Below are positions 8,283-18,900 of a stretch of 64,000 bases of DNA, in pieces. The notes under the pieces were generated by a model. The model was given only the letters and a program-made list of their open reading frames with translations, searched no databases and had not been told where the DNA came from. The position numbers and the translations under genes were made by a program. The DNA lies in the NCBI RefSeq assembly GCF_015476655.1, contig NZ_JABFHF010000005.1, positions 186,001-250,000 on the forward strand. Direction: 5' to 3'. The first letter of the stretch is position 1. Every line of letters begins with the position of its first letter. This DNA is from Aquiflexum lacus. GTDB taxonomy: Bacteria; Bacteroidota; Bacteroidia; Cytophagales; Cyclobacteriaceae.

Positions 8283-8867
8283 ATGAAAACAAAAATTTTT
8301 TGTTTGGAAGGTGAATGGCATTCCAAGGATCTGAGGGATCAATCAACCGTTGAGACATATCTACGTTTTTTGAAAGAGACATTTGGTATTGATTATCTTT
8401 TTAGAAAAGTTAATACTAGAGAATCCCTTTTCAAATACTTAGAGCTTTTAGGTAGATACTCAAAAAAGCAATACAAAGATTATTCTATTATTTACTTAGC
8501 ATTCCACGGCGATCACAGAGAGATTTTCTTAGATGATGTCGAGTCAGTTGAAATTGATGAGTTACTAGATATTAAATTTAATCCGCTCCAAAACAGAATT
8601 GTCCACTTCGGCAGTTGCAGGACATTAAAGTTGAATTTTAGGGATTTAGAATACTTTTGGACTAAATCAAAGACAAAAGCTGTGAGTGGGTTTACAAAAA
8701 ATGTTGACTTTTTGGAAGCTTCTATTTTTGACATTGCCTATCTCTATAAATTAAGTACTCTTGATCAAAAAGGGAAAGTTTATAATCATATAAAGACAAA
8801 GTATGAAAGGCATTCAAAAGACCTTGGCTTTGTTTATATCGATAATTATAACCCAAAATCTGAATGA
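8283..8867 (+). CDS. DUF6642-like small protein with caspase/CHAT-like His-Cys pattern
   Basis: The 194-residue protein begins K-I-F-C-L-E-G-E-W-H, which I associate with the DUF6642 group. It shows the pattern of clan CD (caspase-fold) peptidases: a hydrophobic strand ending in Y-L-A-F-H-G-D (His75), then I-V-H-F-G-S-C-R-T-L (Cys112), then A-V-S-G-F-T (about 133-138) and a following helix. No CHAT partner, TPR or sensor domain is attached. If active it would be a stand-alone minimal protease. The His-Cys reading is from the sequence; proteolytic activity is inference. It sits beside the defence island, with AT-rich codon use. Confidence 0.6.
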   Translation: MKTKIFCLEGEWHSKDLRDQSTVETYLRFLKETFGIDYLFRKVNTRESLFKYLELLGRYSKKQYKDYSIIYLAFHGDHREIFLDDVESVEIDELLDIKFNPLQNRIVHFGSCRTLKLNFRDLEYFWTKSKTKAVSGFTKNVDFLEASIFDIAYLYKLSTLDQKGKVYNHIKTKYERHSKDLGFVYIDNYNPKSE

Positions 8868-9053
8868 ATACCGCAGTACACAATAGATTTGTTTTCTTTA
8901 TTTAGTTCAAAGCTGGTGAGTAATGTTTTCAAAGAGTGAGAATTAGATGAAAAAAGCAATATGCAAAAAATGCATATTGCTAATTCTAACAAACCCGTGT
9001 CATTTTACAACCTTGACGTCATCATCTCTATTTTTTACCGTGTAAAATCCTAA
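8868..9053. other. Short spacer, nothing recognised
   Basis: AT-rich DNA with a small palindrome, TGCATATTGCTA next to TATGCAAAAAATGCATA (about 8957-8982), and no supported gene. Confidence 0.3.
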
Positions 9054-9248
9054 CAAGACACTCAATTCCGAATTTGGACTACCAATGTTTTTCGGGAATA
9101 TCTATTAAAAGGATACGCCTTGAACCATCGGATGGATAGGATTGAAAATAATTTCGAGGACATTTTAAAAGAAGTAAACCAATTCTCTTTGCAACTCAAA
9201 AAAAATGGACTTTCCGCCTATATTCTTTGGCGGTCAAATAATCAATAA
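9054..9248 (+). pseudogene. RhuM-family protein remnant (3' end only)
   Basis: An open stretch without a start codon reads Q-D-T-Q-F-R-I-W-T-T-N-V-F-R-E-Y-L-L-K-G-Y-A-L-N, then a coiled tail, ending at TAA 9246-9248. The F-R-I-W-T-T/A-x-V-L-R-E-Y-L-x-K-G-Y core is characteristic of virulence RhuM-family proteins, which often lie inside type I restriction loci. Only about the last third remains, preceded by stop TAA 9051-9053. Its stop overlaps, antisense, the last bases of hsdR. Confidence 0.75.
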
Positions 9249-12208
9249 TACTCCTTAATATACCCATAAGCCCTATCAAACAAAACCTGATCTTTGTGGA
9301 GTTGATATTTTAGTAAGGCCTTTCTCAATGATTTCTGGACTTCCCTTTCCCCTGAAACCGTTTTTTGCCAACCAGGGAAACTCACTACCCTGACTATGGC
9401 ATCAATATCAGTTACTATCCTTTCGACTACGGCAGGTGTTTGATCTGTTTTTAGCTCCAAAAACAATTCTGTTAAGGCTGCTTTGGGAGTTTTTTCCTGG
9501 ATCAACTCTGCCAATTCTTTTTCAGCCTGCACGGTTTCCTTTGCAATTTTACAGAGTTCTTTCACGAACTCTATGGAGGTAATCAATCCTTTCTCTGCCC
9601 TGTCCCGGAGTTCTTCAAGGAGTTCACTCAGCTTTTTAAACTTGGGATTTCCTTCATGTTTTTTGAATCGCTTGACAAGGATCTTTTCAAGCTTTTTTGC
9701 ATTCTTTGGGTCGGGATTGTTGAAGATGTCTTCAATAACATCTGCATCCAGGACAAACTCTTCCAAATGGTGTATTTCACCCACATGGATATTTTCATGG
9801 ATCAACTTGGTTGTCTGAGCGCCTAAAGTCATCCAGAGAAGTTTTCCAATATTATCCGAAGCAGGCCGGACGGATTCATAGACTTGGGACAGCCATTTAT
9901 AATCCACCTGATAGAGGTTCAGAATATTATCAGGAGAAAGGGACTCCCAAAGTTTGCTCAAGAATTTGAAGTCTTTAGCGAAGGCATCTTTTTGCTCATC
10001 TGATTTGATGGCATTTTGTGCCAGTTCCAGGCCTTCAAAACCAACAATATTTCTGTCCACGCCATCAAAATGGGACAAAGTATCGTGCATGGCTTTTGGC
10101 AATTGTTCCCTCAATTCAGAAAGATTGGTAATGATCTGTTGCACGGATTTTTCGTCGAACTCCAACGCCTTAGCGGTATCGTCAAACACTCCAAAATAAT
10201 CGACTATCCTTCCATAATGCTTTTTTGGGAACAATCTATTGGTGCGGCAAATTGCTTGCAACAGGGTATGGTCTTTGAGTGATTTGTCCAAATACATGGT
10301 CTGTAAGATGGGCGCATCAAATCCTGTCAACAGCTTTGCAGTTACAATCAGAAATTTCAAATCCAATATGGGATCGTTGAATTCATCTATGATGCGCTCT
10401 TGTTGTGATTTGTCCACTCCCCATTGTTGCTTGAAGTTATAATCATCATTTGCTGAGGTGGATATAACGACTTTACTGACCTCTTCAGGGAAGTGTTTAT
10501 CCAATTCTTCTTTGTACTGAATACAGGCATAGCGATCAGGTGTAACTATCATGGCTTTAAATCCATGAGGCTCCACTTTCTCCCTGAAGTGAATGGCTAT
10601 ATCCTCAACTATCTTGGCTACCCTTTCAGGGGATTTGAGGAAAGCGGCCATTTTTGCGGACTTCTTGTTCAATGCATCCGCTTCTTCATCCGTCAAAGCA
10701 GCTTCCTCTTTGAAGTTTTCAAAAAGCTTGTCAATGGTCTCTTTATCTACATGCACATCTACCAAGCGGGGTTCAAAATGCAAGGGCAAAGTAGCACCAT
10801 CCCGAATGGAATCCTGAAAAGTATATCTTGATAAATATCCGCCCTCGTCCTCCTCAGAACCAAAAGCCCAAAAGGTATTTTTATCAGCTTTGTTCACCGG
10901 GGTACCTGTCAAACCAAAAAGAAATGCATTGGGCAAGGCTGCACGCATCTGTCTTCCCAAATCCCCTTCTTGGGTTCGGTGGGCTTCATCCACCAGCACG
11001 ATGATATTTTCTCGGGTATTCATGTTTGGTTTGGCATCCCGGAATTTATGGATCATCGAAATGATGATTTTCCGGGTATCCTGTTCCAGCATCTTTTGAA
11101 GATCACGGATATTTTCTGTGGTCTCCACATTCGCAATATCCGCAGCATTAAAGGTTCCTGAAATCTGTGTATCCAAGTCTGTTCTATCCACCAAAACAAT
11201 AACGGTTGGACTTTTCAGTTCAGGCATGCGCCTCAATTTTTGGGCTGCAAAAACCATTAAGAGGGACTTTCCCGAACCTTGGAAATGCCAGATCAAACCT
11301 TTTTTGATGCGGCCTTCTTTGACTCTTTCCACGATTTTGTTGGCACCTTCATATTGCTGAAAACGGGGGATGATTTTGATCCTTTGCTTTTTATTGTTGG
11401 AACTGAAGAGGGAAAAATTCTGTAAAATATCCAACAGCCTTTTGGGATGCAGCAAATCTCCCATTTCTTTTCCGATCTCTCCCAAGCCCAATAATTTGGC
11501 AAGTCTTTCATCTTCGTCTTCCAATCGCCAAGGTGCCCAAAATTCTAAAGGGGTTCTGATTCCTCCAAAAAACAACTCTTTACCTTCAGTGGCAAAGGAG
11601 AGAATATTTGAGACAAAGAGTTGGGGAACGGCATTTTCATACACCTGATGGATTTCATGGGCACCATCCAACCAACTCACACTTGGCCTAATAGGTGTTT
11701 TGGCTTCCCCAACCACCACGGGAATTCCATTGATAAACAAAACAATATCGGGAATCTTGGTTTCCCGATGATGGACCCGATACTGATTGGTGATGATATA
11801 AGTATTGTTATTTATATCATCAAAATCAATCAACCGGATAGGCACATGTCTGTTGTTTTCTCCAAAAGGCATGGTTTTGTCTCCGGTAAGCCATTTGAAA
11901 AACTCCTCATTTGCTCGCACCAAACCAACTTGATTTACCGAAATCAGGATGGCCCGGAGTTTATAAATCACCTCATCGGCCAATTCATTTTTGGCTGCTA
12001 TTTCAGGATTTAGCCTAACTAGGGCAGCTTTCAAATCCTGCTCTAAAAGTACTTCATTTACCGAACGGTTTAAATCTTGGGGAGATTTGTACACCCATTT
12101 CACGCCATAAGTAGTCAGCGGTTCTGAAATAATACCTGAATTCAGATTCAGCCCGGAAAGCTGATGAATGATGTAGTGTTCTACGCTGTTGAGTTCGTTA
12201 AATGACAT
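9242..12208 (-). CDS. hsdR: Type I restriction endonuclease, R subunit
   Basis: The 988-residue HsdR is the translocating and cleaving subunit of a type I restriction-modification enzyme. It has a PD-(D/E)XK nuclease at the N terminus (D154 in P-D-I-V-L-F, then G-E-A-K at 167-170), a superfamily 2 helicase core with G-S-G-K-S (311-315), D-E-A-H (407-410) and the L-F-G-L-T-G-T-P motif shortly after, and later helicase motifs (L-L-T-G-F-D-A-P, A-I-C-R-T-N-R). Length is normal and no lesion is seen. It is the last gene of the minus-strand cluster, 67 bp after ietS, and is separated from hsdS by about 8.4 kb of other genes. Confidence 0.96.
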   Translation of the reverse strand: MSFNELNSVEHYIIHQLSGLNLNSGIISEPLTTYGVKWVYKSPQDLNRSVNEVLLEQDLKAALVRLNPEIAAKNELADEVIYKLRAILISVNQVGLVRANEEFFKWLTGDKTMPFGENNRHVPIRLIDFDDINNNTYIITNQYRVHHRETKIPDIVLFINGIPVVVGEAKTPIRPSVSWLDGAHEIHQVYENAVPQLFVSNILSFATEGKELFFGGIRTPLEFWAPWRLEDEDERLAKLLGLGEIGKEMGDLLHPKRLLDILQNFSLFSSNNKKQRIKIIPRFQQYEGANKIVERVKEGRIKKGLIWHFQGSGKSLLMVFAAQKLRRMPELKSPTVIVLVDRTDLDTQISGTFNAADIANVETTENIRDLQKMLEQDTRKIIISMIHKFRDAKPNMNTRENIIVLVDEAHRTQEGDLGRQMRAALPNAFLFGLTGTPVNKADKNTFWAFGSEEDEGGYLSRYTFQDSIRDGATLPLHFEPRLVDVHVDKETIDKLFENFKEEAALTDEEADALNKKSAKMAAFLKSPERVAKIVEDIAIHFREKVEPHGFKAMIVTPDRYACIQYKEELDKHFPEEVSKVVISTSANDDYNFKQQWGVDKSQQERIIDEFNDPILDLKFLIVTAKLLTGFDAPILQTMYLDKSLKDHTLLQAICRTNRLFPKKHYGRIVDYFGVFDDTAKALEFDEKSVQQIITNLSELREQLPKAMHDTLSHFDGVDRNIVGFEGLELAQNAIKSDEQKDAFAKDFKFLSKLWESLSPDNILNLYQVDYKWLSQVYESVRPASDNIGKLLWMTLGAQTTKLIHENIHVGEIHHLEEFVLDADVIEDIFNNPDPKNAKKLEKILVKRFKKHEGNPKFKKLSELLEELRDRAEKGLITSIEFVKELCKIAKETVQAEKELAELIQEKTPKAALTELFLELKTDQTPAVVERIVTDIDAIVRVVSFPGWQKTVSGEREVQKSLRKALLKYQLHKDQVLFDRAYGYIKEYY

Positions 12209-12275
12209 ATTCTCAAATTAAAAACATAATTAAAATAGGCCTTAAATTTTTTCTTACCAAAATCTATTGCCTTGA

Positions 12276-14813
12276 TTACCCACCTTGACCAATTTGATTG
12301 GCAATTGGTACCTGTATTGAGATGATATTTTCAACAGGAGTATAGATATCCACTTCAGTTTCGGGTGTTTCAATAGAAACAATTAAAGAATACCTTACGC
12401 TTTCGTTGTATTTTTCCAAATTTCTTCTGCTCTTATACCATCCGCCCTTTGGATAAACAGCCAGTATATTTCTGGAGGCCAATGTCGCACCATTGGTCTT
12501 CAAGAAATCTTTTTTTAAGGAGCCTTTGCTTCTAACCCTTTCTTTGATGGTCCAATCTTCCTCGCTCAAATTTGGGACTTCTGCATCTTCTTCCATTTGT
12601 GCAGCTGCGGAAACCCTTCTTTCAAATTCAGCAGGGGTTTCACCTTGCTTAATTAATTTGAAGTCTAAAGCATGTGAATGGTAGGAAAAGTTTTTTGCAT
12701 ATTCTCTTGCTCCAGGATTGGGTTCAATAAAATAAGATAAAGTAACTTTTATTGTCACTTCCCTATCATACAATTGATCTTGCAAAACTTCTGTCGGCCA
12801 AGGGATTTCGTAAAGATGATATTCATTATACCGAACATTGTTACCGCTTAACTGGAAAGGCCTTATATATGCTTGCGCAATCAGTGTCAGCATATTTCCT
12901 GCACTGTAAAGCGCTCGGTTTAAATTAGGAACACCATAACCTATTGATCTCAAAAGAGATCTTCTTTGTCCTTGGTTATTGATATCTTTTCCATTAAGCA
13001 TTTGAGGTGTCCACTCGGCTGAGTGTACCATCAATCCCCTGATTGTTTCGGGCCAAAAATCAGGATAAGCAGCAAGTATTTCGGCTGCTATTTTTGATGC
13101 AAAAGCTACCGCAGCACTTGTTCCTCCAAAAGGTCGAAATAATCTGGCTGAAAAATTCTTATCTATCGATAATGGATCCAATTCATCATGGGAGCTCAGA
13201 AAGAATCCATCAGTTACCATGTTTCCTCCCTCCAAAACCAAATCAGGTTTATTCGGCCATTGGGGTTCCCACATCCCAGAGGTAGAGTTTCTTGGTGACA
13301 TTTCTCCTAATCGAGCAATTGGTGTATATCTTCCAGGTGCGGAAAGTCTATCCTTTGCAGTGAATGCACCAATGGTCAAGACATTATATGCTTGTCCAGG
13401 ATCTTGAATGCTTTGTATATAGTTTTGATCAGGATAGTCACCATGATTATTTAACCCTACATTACCACCACTTACTAGAATCAATTGTGGAGCAGCGCCT
13501 TCAAATGCATTTCCAAACGATATCCGATCCAAAGTACTGGAAGCTGAACTTGGCCGACCCGAATTAATTATACCATCATTAGTGACTGATATACAAAATA
13601 TCCTTTTCGCATCGGGATTTGAAATAGAAACTGTTGAAAGTCCATCCAAGTAAATTACGCCATGTAATTCTTTATCAGTAGCAACCCTAGGTTGAACGAT
13701 TTTAAATGACTCAATTCCGTGAATAATTCTGATGGGTCCAGAACTTGCTAGCACCTCTGTCAAATCCCCAAAGAGGGCCAATGCGGCCATACCTGTACCA
13801 TGCCCTCCATCAGCACCTGTATCTTCTACTCCCCAATCTGACATCCAAGCGTGCAGGTTTGATGCATTTACAAGGGGTTCGATTAGAGGATGACGATGCG
13901 TCAAACCTGAATCAAAAAGACAAACAAAAACATTGATTCCATCATTATTTGATCCTACCTCAGCACGGGAAATCAAATCTTGCAACCAAGCCTGTTCATC
14001 TTGGTAAGTAACACGATCCCCGGTGATAAAATCATTGATTTCTTGTGGCCTTCTAAGTTCCGCAAGACTATCCAAAAGAAAAACAGAAGAAGCCAATTGT
14101 TCCGCAGTTCCTTTTATCATTCGAATGATATGTTCAGGAAAGACCAGCTCTCTATAGCTAAAGTTTAATCCTGTATTTTCTAATTGACTTTCAATTCTAT
14201 CTTTTTGATATGCAGATTGTCTGAACCAAACTTCCCACCAAACTTCTTGAGTTGGTTCAGGAAAGGAATAGCTATCAACATCAACCCAGAAAGCTTGTAG
14301 AGTAGCCAATTTAACTTCTCCCAAATTAGCTATGAGTGGTTGGGCTTGTGGTATTCCGGTATCAACCCCATCTTTTTTAGTGTTTTTAGTCAAAAAATCC
14401 TCTACTCTTTTTAAAAAATGGGCCACCCCCCGCTTCGACAACATGACCAAAACCTTATATCGGATTTCCTCCCGTTCTTCGAAAATGAGACTTTCTTTAG
14501 AAACTTTTAGGATTTGATAACCTCCTCTTGTATCTGAATGAAGTTGCTCAAATTTTAATTCATATCCCCACCCCGAAAAAAACTCTACATAAACCACCTC
14601 ATCTCGGACCAAACCCTCTGCAATTTCTTGGTCCTGATTCAATTCAAATCGTTCTTTGATCGCCTCAATTTCCCTCTTTATCCGATTCCCGTGGATAGTC
14701 CTGTCGCGGTTTACAATCGGAAAGCGCGATACAACTGTCCTCGGATAAGTATAATCCTGACCTCTTGCAAATCGCTCTATTCCAATTAAATGTCGCTTGG
14801 GTTCCTGTGCCAT
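12276..14813 (-). CDS. ietS: IetS-like subtilase (S8 family serine protease)
   Basis: The 845-residue protein has a long N-terminal region (1-290) without a signal peptide, followed by an S8 peptidase domain. Catalytic residues are D301 (V-F-V-C-L-F-D-S-G), H338 (G-G-H-G-T-G-M-A), oxyanion N451 (S-G-G-N-V-G) and S566 (G-G-T-S-A-A-V-A), all in the usual order; a ~280-residue C-terminal extension follows. It starts 3 bp after the AAA ATPase stop, so the two are translationally linked. This AAA-subtilase pairing matches IetAS, first described as a plasmid stability/toxin pair and later as an anti-phage system. Cytoplasmic location is inferred from the lack of a signal peptide. Confidence 0.9.
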   Translation of the reverse strand: MAQEPKRHLIGIERFARGQDYTYPRTVVSRFPIVNRDRTIHGNRIKREIEAIKERFELNQDQEIAEGLVRDEVVYVEFFSGWGYELKFEQLHSDTRGGYQILKVSKESLIFEEREEIRYKVLVMLSKRGVAHFLKRVEDFLTKNTKKDGVDTGIPQAQPLIANLGEVKLATLQAFWVDVDSYSFPEPTQEVWWEVWFRQSAYQKDRIESQLENTGLNFSYRELVFPEHIIRMIKGTAEQLASSVFLLDSLAELRRPQEINDFITGDRVTYQDEQAWLQDLISRAEVGSNNDGINVFVCLFDSGLTHRHPLIEPLVNASNLHAWMSDWGVEDTGADGGHGTGMAALALFGDLTEVLASSGPIRIIHGIESFKIVQPRVATDKELHGVIYLDGLSTVSISNPDAKRIFCISVTNDGIINSGRPSSASSTLDRISFGNAFEGAAPQLILVSGGNVGLNNHGDYPDQNYIQSIQDPGQAYNVLTIGAFTAKDRLSAPGRYTPIARLGEMSPRNSTSGMWEPQWPNKPDLVLEGGNMVTDGFFLSSHDELDPLSIDKNFSARLFRPFGGTSAAVAFASKIAAEILAAYPDFWPETIRGLMVHSAEWTPQMLNGKDINNQGQRRSLLRSIGYGVPNLNRALYSAGNMLTLIAQAYIRPFQLSGNNVRYNEYHLYEIPWPTEVLQDQLYDREVTIKVTLSYFIEPNPGAREYAKNFSYHSHALDFKLIKQGETPAEFERRVSAAAQMEEDAEVPNLSEEDWTIKERVRSKGSLKKDFLKTNGATLASRNILAVYPKGGWYKSRRNLEKYNESVRYSLIVSIETPETEVDIYTPVENIISIQVPIANQIGQGG

Positions 14814-14816
14814 CGA

Positions 14817-15791
14817 TTACTTTCTTTTGGAAAGGGCATCGATCAGGTCTTGCGGTTGAAGTTTATTTTGCCCGTCTAAAATCATGGCTTTGATAGTTTC
14901 TTCACAAGCTCGAACGATATCCGAAAAATTAAGTCCTAAAAACTGTTTTGCTATTTTATGTATCTCCAAAGGCTCACTAAATGAAAAAGCCTGCAATTGT
15001 TTTTCAATCATCAAAATGATTTCTTCCTCTGTGGGAAGGGGAAATTCTATTACTTCATCAAATCTTCTGAATAATGCCTTATCCAGCATCTCAGGAAGAT
15101 TGGTTGCACAGATAATGATGCTATTGCTTTGGTCTTTTTCTATATTGATCAGGAAAGAGTTCAACACCCGCTTGATTTCTCCTACATCCTGTCCTTGATT
15201 TCGATGGCTACCAATAGAATCAAATTCATCGAAAAGATAAACGCCACGATGATTAACCATAGCATCGAAAATCACCCGAAGCTTGGCAATAGACTCTCCC
15301 ATAAACTTGGAAACAAGTCCATCCAAACGCACAATAAAAACAGGAATACCCAATTCCCCTGCAATGGCCTGTGCAGTCATGGACTTGCCACATCCCGGAG
15401 GGCCGGAAAGCAGAAGTTTTCTCTTAGGTTGCAGATTGTATTGACGTAGAAGTTGCCAGTTGTTTTGTTCTTTGATCAGGCTTTCCAGAGATGCCTTGGC
15501 ATCGGGTTCCAGGACCATGTCTTTCAGCTTGATCACAGGTTGGAAAACATCCAGCAATTCTTTTAAATCACGCTGACTGGGAAGAATGGGGACTGTTTTG
15601 CTTCTGTCTGCAAATGGTTGGCTTCGTTTTAACCTTGCCTTGTCAATCAGTGATTTTAATTCCTGGGCCAAGGCAGTATGTCCCTTTTGGGCTTCGGCAG
15701 CAGCAATCTGCAAGGCGGATGAAATGAATCGTTCATCATCCCCTTCTCCAAAATGCTTGATCAAACTTTTTATTTGTTCTGTCGCTCCCAT
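14817..15791 (-). CDS. ietA: IetA-like AAA ATPase partner of the subtilase
   Basis: A 324-residue single-AAA-domain ATPase. The N-terminal ~90 residues are helical; then come Walker A G-P-P-G-C-G-K-S (130-137), Walker B V-Y-L-F-D-E-F-D (184-191), a sensor-1 C-A-T-N-L segment (about 226-230) and R-R-F-D (arginine-finger region). It resembles spastin/FIGNL-type and IetA proteins. It probably controls or feeds substrate to the subtilase encoded 3 bp downstream. A 155 bp gap upstream, AT-rich with runs of A and T, separates it from the large GHKL gene and may contain a promoter for the ietAS pair. Confidence 0.9.
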   Translation of the reverse strand: MGATEQIKSLIKHFGEGDDERFISSALQIAAAEAQKGHTALAQELKSLIDKARLKRSQPFADRSKTVPILPSQRDLKELLDVFQPVIKLKDMVLEPDAKASLESLIKEQNNWQLLRQYNLQPKRKLLLSGPPGCGKSMTAQAIAGELGIPVFIVRLDGLVSKFMGESIAKLRVIFDAMVNHRGVYLFDEFDSIGSHRNQGQDVGEIKRVLNSFLINIEKDQSNSIIICATNLPEMLDKALFRRFDEVIEFPLPTEEEIILMIEKQLQAFSFSEPLEIHKIAKQFLGLNFSDIVRACEETIKAMILDGQNKLQPQDLIDALSKRK

Positions 15792-15946
15792 AAAACAAAA
15801 TTAGAAATTTCTATTTGACATTGTAACCATTAAAAAAAAACTAAATAAATAGCATTAGGTTATTTACTGTTGCTTAAATCATCCGTGTAGAATTAATAAA
15901 GACTTTAAATGAAATATTCTTAAAATTGAGGAAAATTTTGATTGAC

Positions 15947-18900
15947 TTAAAATATTTGTCTAGTTATTTTCTGAATCATGTCGTGAAAAGAACCTGCTTG
16001 CTTCAGTAATTTAGATTTTTGAATTTCTATTCTTTCTTTTTCCAATAGAATTAGGCGAAGTTTAGAATCAAAATTTTCTTCCCTGCCAATGATTTTTTTG
16101 TAAGTAAGAAAATCATTATATCCTGATATAAAAAGATTAAATCCTTTTATGATAGCTTTGGTGTTCTCTTTAATGTAATCTATCGTTATCGAATTGTTTT
16201 GTGGTCTTTCAATCAAACAAATAGCAAAGTCCCCTTTTGAATTTATCGCCCTATCTGCTTGACTTGGGGCAAACCTCAATGGTTTTAAGGATCCATAAGC
16301 ATAGGATTTTAATTCAATGTAAAAAACCTTTCCATTTTTAGTATTGGTTAATTTAAAGTCAAAGGATCCTGCACCGGTATGGATTAATTCCCCACGAAGT
16401 GATTCGTTTTTTAAAGCTTTCATAAAGGCTAATTCTACTTCTGAACCTACTTTAAGAAGCCAATCCATATTTTGCTTTTCTGAAACAAGGTCATCTGCAT
16501 ATTGAAGAAGTTGGGAAGCGGACCCAAGCATTTCTGCTCTAGATATCAAGTCCATTATTTCCTTTTTTGGGATCGTTGAATTTGAGATTTGCCTCAAAAG
16601 TACCTTGTTGTCTGGATCAGCCAACATCTTGATTTCATCTAACGTGACGTTGGAATTCCTCATAGTTAGTTTATAAAAAAGTTCATTAGATTTTTCTTTG
16701 AATGACTTCAAATACTTTTCAGCTCTTTCATCTTTATTTGACCATTCAATTAAATCCAGAAGACAATTTCTGTATTTTTCCAAATGGCCAATTTCAGGCT
16801 CTGATAAGTCATTTTTCTGAAGTTCAAATGCAAGCTCTTGGACTCTGCTTCCTAATTCTTCAAACTTGATGGTTTCAGCCATCGGAATTGAAATACACTC
16901 ATGAATCAAATCAATTCTCCAATCTTCATTTTCATCCAATTCATATAGAATATCCAGGAGTTTTTCATCTAAGGGAATTTCTGGTGATCCAAAATTTTTC
17001 AAATCTTCAAACGCACAAAAATCACCATATCGATTTGGTACTATTGCGCCATATTTAATTAATGATTCGAAATCAGCTTTTCCTTTCAGAAGATTCAGAT
17101 ATTCATCAATCCATCCCTTAGCTTCTTTTTCCCCAATTTTCAAACAGTCTGCTAATCCAGAAATATTTTCAGTTTCCTCGATTTGATTGTTGATTAATTC
17201 AATGAAAAATTTCAAAGCATGTTCATATCGAAACGTTTCTATATGGTCAATTGGTATTAATTCAGCCTCATACCCAAAAATCTCCTTACCGAAATAAAAT
17301 ATTTGATTCTTAAAACTATCAGATTTAGAATCTTTTCCTAGTAGCTGAAGAATTTGAATTAAAAGATCTTTTGAGTTTTCTCTTTCTTTAAACTTCCATT
17401 TAAACCTATTTCCAGACAGAGATATCTTCTCTTTTAATACCTCATTTATCTTAGCTGAAAGGTCAGATAAGCCAAGCATTTCGACCGAGATACCTTTTAA
17501 TTTGATAGAGCTATGAATGATACAATTCCTCCAATCATCATCAAACGGAACCACTAAATCCAAAAACTCATCAGCAATTGGGTCATCAGTATCCTCCAAG
17601 TACAGGTCTTCTAACAACAAGAAATTATTATTGTGATTAGGAATTATAGAGTACTCATTAAGCAGTTCTGACTCCCTATTATCTACCAAAAATTGAATTA
17701 ACTGATTAATCCATTCTCGGACTTTTTCCTTTTTAATCTTCAATAACTCGGAGACTGCCTGAACCGATTTTAATTCTGATAGCTCACTCAATAAATCCTC
17801 TAACCCGTAATAAATCTTTTCAGGCCATAATTCTTCTTCCGAGGTAGGCCCAACAAATTCTATCCATTCTAGAATGTTACTTTCATGGGGAACCTGTGAA
17901 GCTCCTTTGAAAAATTTCACCAATTCATAAAAAGCAAGTTTAGACTCATGACTCAAACCATACTTAGGAATAAAAGAGCCACTCAAAGGTTTTACTATTC
18001 CAGCCTCACCTGTCTCAACAACTTCTGAATTATAGATAAACTCTCGATAGCCTTCGATTTGTTCTTCAATCCATGGTCTACTGGCATCACTCCATTTTTC
18101 ATCTGGAAGTCTAGAAAAGACTGTAATGAATCTGTTTTTGGCATCGTTGTTAATTAGCCAATTAGTAAATTCTGTAGCTGCCTCATATGCATTTTCAATA
18201 ATATTCCGATTCTGGACGGCATCAATACCGTCTTTACTATGAAGCAAAATACCATCTCTATCCTCTGTCGGATTAAATTTAAATCCGTTTAGGATGAATG
18301 GAAAGTGAAATTTTTGAGAGCCTATTAGAGGAAAATCTCTAAAAAGTCTGGGATTTTTGGCATCATGAGGAATTAATTTCATGTTTTCAAAATCTTCAAC
18401 TTCCACAGCCAATGAAACCTCAGGAGTCGAATAAGTAATGAAATTATGATCTTGGTCAAATTCACCATCTTTGTAAATTGTCACAGTATACCTTGAAATC
18501 TCATCTTTTTGTTCCTTCAACTCACTTGTAAATGAAATTTCAGTTTCTTCAATTTCATTTAAAACTTCCACTTCTTTGATTTTTGGTAGGTATACCAAGG
18601 TTAATGGCAGAGTATTGACTAGATCCTTAAGGCCTTCTTCAGCAAAGGATAAGCGCTCCTCTGTATCTAAGAAATAAGTAAAAATAGTATCAAGTGAATC
18701 TTCTTCCCGATGCAATTCATATTCAGGGATTTTTGGGAAAAACTCATCATTTTCAATATCGCGAATATGATTTAGGGCTTTCTCGATCTTTGGAAGCATT
18801 TCCTCTGATGTATTTCCTGATCGATCTAATAATGACTTGAATTTTCTATGAATACCTCGATGGTTTACAACACCTTCTACCTCGATGATTTTGGATAATA

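Noticed and set aside
13870-13890. GGGTTCGAT-like word considered as a tRNA T-arm
   Set aside because: It is inside the subtilase gene and there is no matching acceptor or anticodon arm; no tRNA was found anywhere in the window.
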